DNA from: Fonticula-like sp. SCN 57-25
Taxonomy: Eukaryota > Nucleariida > Rotosphaerida
Reading direction: 5' to 3'
NCBI GenBank assembly: GCA_001724245.1
Contig: MEDX01000123.1
Location: forward strand, 1 to 23,076
Length of the DNA stretch: 23,076 bases
The position numbers were made by a program, and so were the translations under genes. This document shows positions 19,692 to 23,076 of this stretch, in pieces. The notes under the pieces are model-generated. The model saw only the letters and a program-made list of their open reading frames with translations, had not been told where the DNA came from and did not search any database. Positions within the stretch are counted from its first letter, which is position 1; the number at the start of each line of letters is the position of its first letter.

Positions 19692-22600
19692 ATGGTGGCG
19701 AAGGCATCATCAGCGATGCGGCCAAAGCCGAAGCGTAGCGCACCGCAGAGGGCAGCAGAGCCGCAGGACGATGAGGACAAGGCGTTCTTAGACGCGGTTA
19801 TGGAACTTGGTGGAGACAAATCCGACCTCGAGCTGCTGCGCGGTATCGACTCTGGCGACCGGGACGAGGTCGAGTTTGATGAGGGAGCCGAGAGCGATCG
19901 CACGGTACCGACGATTACTGAATCCGCAGAGCGCGGGCTAACGCAGTTGCTCGTAGAAACTGGACGTTGACTTGCGGGCCATGATCAAGCAACTCGGCCT
20001 TGGGGCAATGAGCGGCATCGTGGAGGACAACGATGACGAAGCACAGGAGCCGAGCCAGACGAAGGAAGCCAAGAAGGACTCCAAAGAGACCAAGGCAAAG
20101 GAGGCTGAGACAAAGGAGGCCAAGGTGAAGGAGGCTGCGGCAAAGGTAAAGGAGACCAAGACAAAGGAGGCTGAGGCAAAGACAAAGGGGAAGGAAGGTG
20201 CCAAAGCCGCCGATCCCAAGGCGAAGGAGGTGGTGACGAAGCCGCTCTCCAAGAAAGAACTTTTGGCCAAGAAGGAGGAGGCCGCGTTGACTGACGACGT
20301 TAGTTCGTTTTTGAAACGCACAAAGGAAGGCGCTGCTGAGCCCGAAGAAGTGCCCTTTAAGCCGACTGCCTCCACACGTCCGCCGCCGGCGCCAACGGTG
20401 CTTCCAGTCATCGTCCCCCAGAAGCATGGCCAGCTGCTTCTGCCGACTGATGCGCAGTGGCACACCGTCTCGCTTTCTGCGCCCACCCCCGCTGGACCCA
20501 TGCGGACCAACGACGCCATGCAGTTGTTTGAGCGCGCCAAGGAGATCATGGCCGAGCAGCAGCGAATCTTTGAGGGCCGGCGAACCATGAACTCGTCGGA
20601 TCGCAGCTGGATTGACACTGTGCTGTCTTCCGGTACCATTGCCGATCGTGTGGCTGCGCTTGTGTTGCTCGTGCAGGAGGCACCCGTGTACCGTGTCAAC
20701 ATGCTCGAGACGCTCGTCGGAATGATGCGCAAGAAGATTAAGCGCGAGGCCCTGCTGGCCGCCAATGCGATCAAGGATCTCCTGCTAACCAACCTTTTGC
20801 CCGACCGCAAGCTCAAGACCTTTGCTTCGCAGCCGCTGAGCGCGCGCGTGTCTGATGCGCATCTCTTTTTGTGGTGCTTTGAGGACGCCCTCAAGCATCT
20901 GTACGTCGAGTTCCTGTCGCTCTTGGAAGAGATCCAGCACGACACGCTTCCTCACCCCAAGAGCCGCGCCGTTGCCATCAACTACGAACTGCTCGAGGCC
21001 AAGCCCGAGCAGGAAGCGGTTTTGCTCACACTTTTGGTAAACAAGTTGGGTGACACGGACGGCAAAATTGCGTCCAAAGTTGTCTACCTGCTCAACCAGC
21101 TCCTCGTCAAGCACCCCAACATGAAGCCGATTGTGATTCGCGAGGTGGAGGCCTTGATGTTCAAGCCCAAGGCCGGCGAGCGCGCGCAGTACTACGGCAC
21201 GACCTTTTTGAATCAGATCATTTTGACCAAGAAGGATGCCGGCCCTGCGGCACGCCTGGTGGACGTGTACTTTACGATATACCGCACGGTGGTGAGCAAG
21301 CCCGATGCCGATGCACGCATGCTTTCTGCGTTGCTGACCGGTATTAACCGCGCGGTTCCGTATGCCGAACTTCCCGACAAGACGTATGAGGACCATGTTA
21401 CGTCGCTGTTCAAGCTCGTGCACACGGGGAGCTTCAATACGACGATTCAGGCTCTCGTGCTTCTTCGCACCATCGCCGACCGCGTCCCGGGGCTGCGCGG
21501 CCGCTTCTACCGCACGCTCTACGACGTCACTCTGGACATTCGCCTCTCCACGGCATCCAAGCAGACGATGTTTATCAACGTCTTCTTTGCGGCCGTCAAG
21601 AACGACGACTCGATACCCCGCATCAAGGCGCTTCTCAAGCGCCTCTGTCAGGTCAGCGCGCAGCAGAGCCCCGGGTTCGCGTGTGCCGTTCTCTTTGTCA
21701 TGTCGGAAATCTTCAAGCACAAGCCTGGCCTCGCGCTGATGCTCACGCAGCCGGAAGAGAACGACGACGACGGCGAGGAGCACTTTCGGGATGCGCCTGA
21801 CGAGGATGATGAGGAAGCCCCCGCTCCCGCGGCTGCGGCCGCCGCCAAGGCCTCCGAGACGTCCTCCTCTGGATACGACTACCGCAAGCGCGACCCGCAG
21901 TACTCTGGCGCCGACAAGACGTGCATGTGGGAGCTCATCCCCCTGCTCAACCACTATCACCCGTCGGTGAGCAAGCTCGCCAACCAGCTGCTAAAATCGG
22001 AGCGCATTCCGCGCAGCGCCGACTTTTTCGAGGAATTTTCGCTCATGCACTTTTTGGATCGCTTTGTCTTTAAGAATCCCAAAAAGTCGGAGCGCCGCGG
22101 TGACTCTGCCATGCAGCCATTGCGTCGCGCGCGCTCGATCTGGAACGAAAAGCAGTTTGCCACCGCCAAGGAGGCGAATGTTCCCGAGGACCAGCTCTTC
22201 TTCCACAAGTTCTTTGCCCAAAAGGCCAAGCTCGAGGCCGCTAACAATGTCGCAAAGAAGCGCAAGTCCAAGTCCGACGACGACGACGACTTGGACAGCG
22301 CCGGCAGCGAGGAGGAGGAGGACATTGTGGACGCGGCCGTTGGTAGCGATGGCGACGAGGACGAGGACGAGGACGAGGAGAACGAGTTTGGCGACGACTT
22401 TGATGACGACGAGGAGGAAGAGTTCCAGCAGATGATGGAGAAGCAGATGGAAATGGACGGTATTGAGCCAGAGGAACTCGACGGCGAACTCGACGATGAC
22501 GAGGAGGACGGCGAGGACGATGACGAGGACATGGATATGGACAGGTGCGCTTCTTTTTTTTTTGCTTTCCTTGCTCGATGCTCGTCTCTAACCCTGACCT

Positions 22601-23032
22601 TGCAGCTTTGCGCGCCAAATGGCCGAGGGCGACTCGGACGACTCGGACGACGACGGCGATCAGGACGACGACGACGACCTGTCGGACGGCGCAAGCGACG
22701 ATGGCCTCGACGACGAGGATTCCATGGCTGCGTTCCACATGAGCGACGACGGTGAGGACGACGACGACGATGACGGCGACAAGGCGGACGAAAGCAAGCG
22801 GAAGAGGAAGAGGAAGGAAAAGTCGGCCAATGTGTTTGCCGCCGCGGAGGACTACGAGGCCCTTCTGGAGGGCGCGGGGCAGGAGACCGGAAACGCCAAG
22901 GCCATCAAGTGGGCTGAGCGCACTGAAGACTACGGCTCGCGCAGGCGGCAAGGTGGCGGCGGGCGCGGCGGGCGCGGACGCGGTGGCGCACGTGGCGGCG
23001 CTCGCAACGCGCCCAAGCGTCAGCGGAGGTGA
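19692..23032 (+). CDS. MAK21: Mak21/Noc1-family (CCAAT-binding factor type) ribosome biogenesis protein
   Basis: Predicted 1075 aa, similar to yeast Mak21. Exons 19692-19904, 19957-22544 and 22606-23032 (stop TGA). Nucleolar factor that pairs with Noc2 on early 60S precursors. Visible: an acidic N-terminus; a Lys-Glu-Ala repeat tract (about 100-165); the helical CBF/Noc1 core with LPHPKSRAVAINYELLEAK and LLVNKLGDTDGKIASKVVYL (from about 403), MFKPKAGERAQYYGTTFLNQ, CMWELIPLLNHYHPSVSKLA (about 727) and FSLMHFLDRFVFKNPKK; then long Asp/Glu runs and a Lys/Arg and Gly-Arg-rich end. Two introns (52 and 61 nt). The start is uncertain: ATGs at 19665, 19692 and 19716 are in frame; 19692 has the best context (GTGGCCATGG). 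It lies only 43 nt after the LSD1-type stop on the same strand. Confidence 0.93.
20052..20235 (+). repeat. Imperfect Lys-Glu-Ala codon repeat in MAK21
   Basis: Recurring AAGGAGGCT-like triplets encode KEAETKEAKVKEAAAKVKE-type sequence, predicted as a long charged single helix. It is degenerate at the DNA level, so it is probably old. Confidence 0.65.
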
Positions 23033-23076
23033 GCAGTAAATGCCTCTAGTGTATATTTGTACAGCTGTAAATTGAC
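23033..23076 (+). other. Start of MAK21 3' flank
   Basis: 44 nt of AT-rich sequence after the stop with no coding content; presumably the start of the 3' UTR. Confidence 0.5.

Noticed and set aside
19938-20945. 335-codon minus-strand Ser/Ala-rich ORF
   Set aside because: Antisense to the MAK21 N-terminal half; Ser/Phe richness mirrors Lys/Glu codons.
20785-21960. 391-codon minus-strand ORF
   Set aside because: Exact antisense shadow of the MAK21 core, whose family conservation on the plus strand is clear.

Overview
This is a eukaryotic, most likely fungal, nuclear window: eleven protein-coding genes packed into 23 kb and cut by about 40 short spliceosomal introns (mostly 44-61 nt). The introns have GT..AG ends, and many carry a CTAAC, CTGAC or CTAAT branch point just before the acceptor. 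A four-RRM Nrd1/Msa2-type protein, a 275-residue LCL3-type nuclease and a Mak21/Noc1 protein point to fungi. GC-rich coding sequence, very small gaps between genes and GTACGY/GTGCGY donors would fit a compact basidiomycete, but I cannot name the species. No tRNA, rRNA, mobile element or CRISPR array is visible.

Layout. 1-1015 (+): 3' part of phosphomannomutase, 5' end outside the window. 1137-2926 (-): RIO1 kinase. 3163-3633 (+): small mitochondrial-looking protein with an oxidoreductase-like CCxSGCxxC motif. 3731-4432 (-): GUCD1-type protein. 4826-7070 (+): four-RRM RNA-binding protein with a long low-complexity tail. 7071-7728: the longest non-coding stretch. 7729-9377 (-): AIP-like FKBP-TPR cochaperone carrying a large histidine-rich insertion. 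9535-10512 (-): LCL3 nuclease. 10691-12641 (+): GDA1/CD39 nucleoside diphosphatase. 12859-16771 (-): a 1140-residue protein with two alpha/beta-hydrolase-like domains that both lack the nucleophile serine, fused in frame to a PKA-like AGC kinase. 16941-19648 (+): SWIRM/LSD1-type amine oxidase with a C-terminal C2H2 finger. 19692-23032 (+): Mak21/Noc1.

How the genes relate. They are mainly housekeeping genes, not a dedicated cluster. Two act in ribosome biogenesis (RIO1 for 40S, Mak21 for 60S). Phosphomannomutase feeds GDP-mannose into glycosylation, and a Golgi-type NDPase would remove the GDP that glycosylation releases. Several genes are divergent pairs sharing 170-400 bp promoters (RIO1/oxidoreductase-like, GUCD1/RRM, LCL3/NTPDase, kinase fusion/LSD1).

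The two most unusual items are the double pseudo-hydrolase/AGC-kinase fusion and the AIP-like cochaperone whose FKBP loop is expanded by one exon encoding about 26 histidines. All gene models were spliced by eye. Each exon set sums to a whole number of codons and the joins restore family-conserved sequence, but none has transcript support here.
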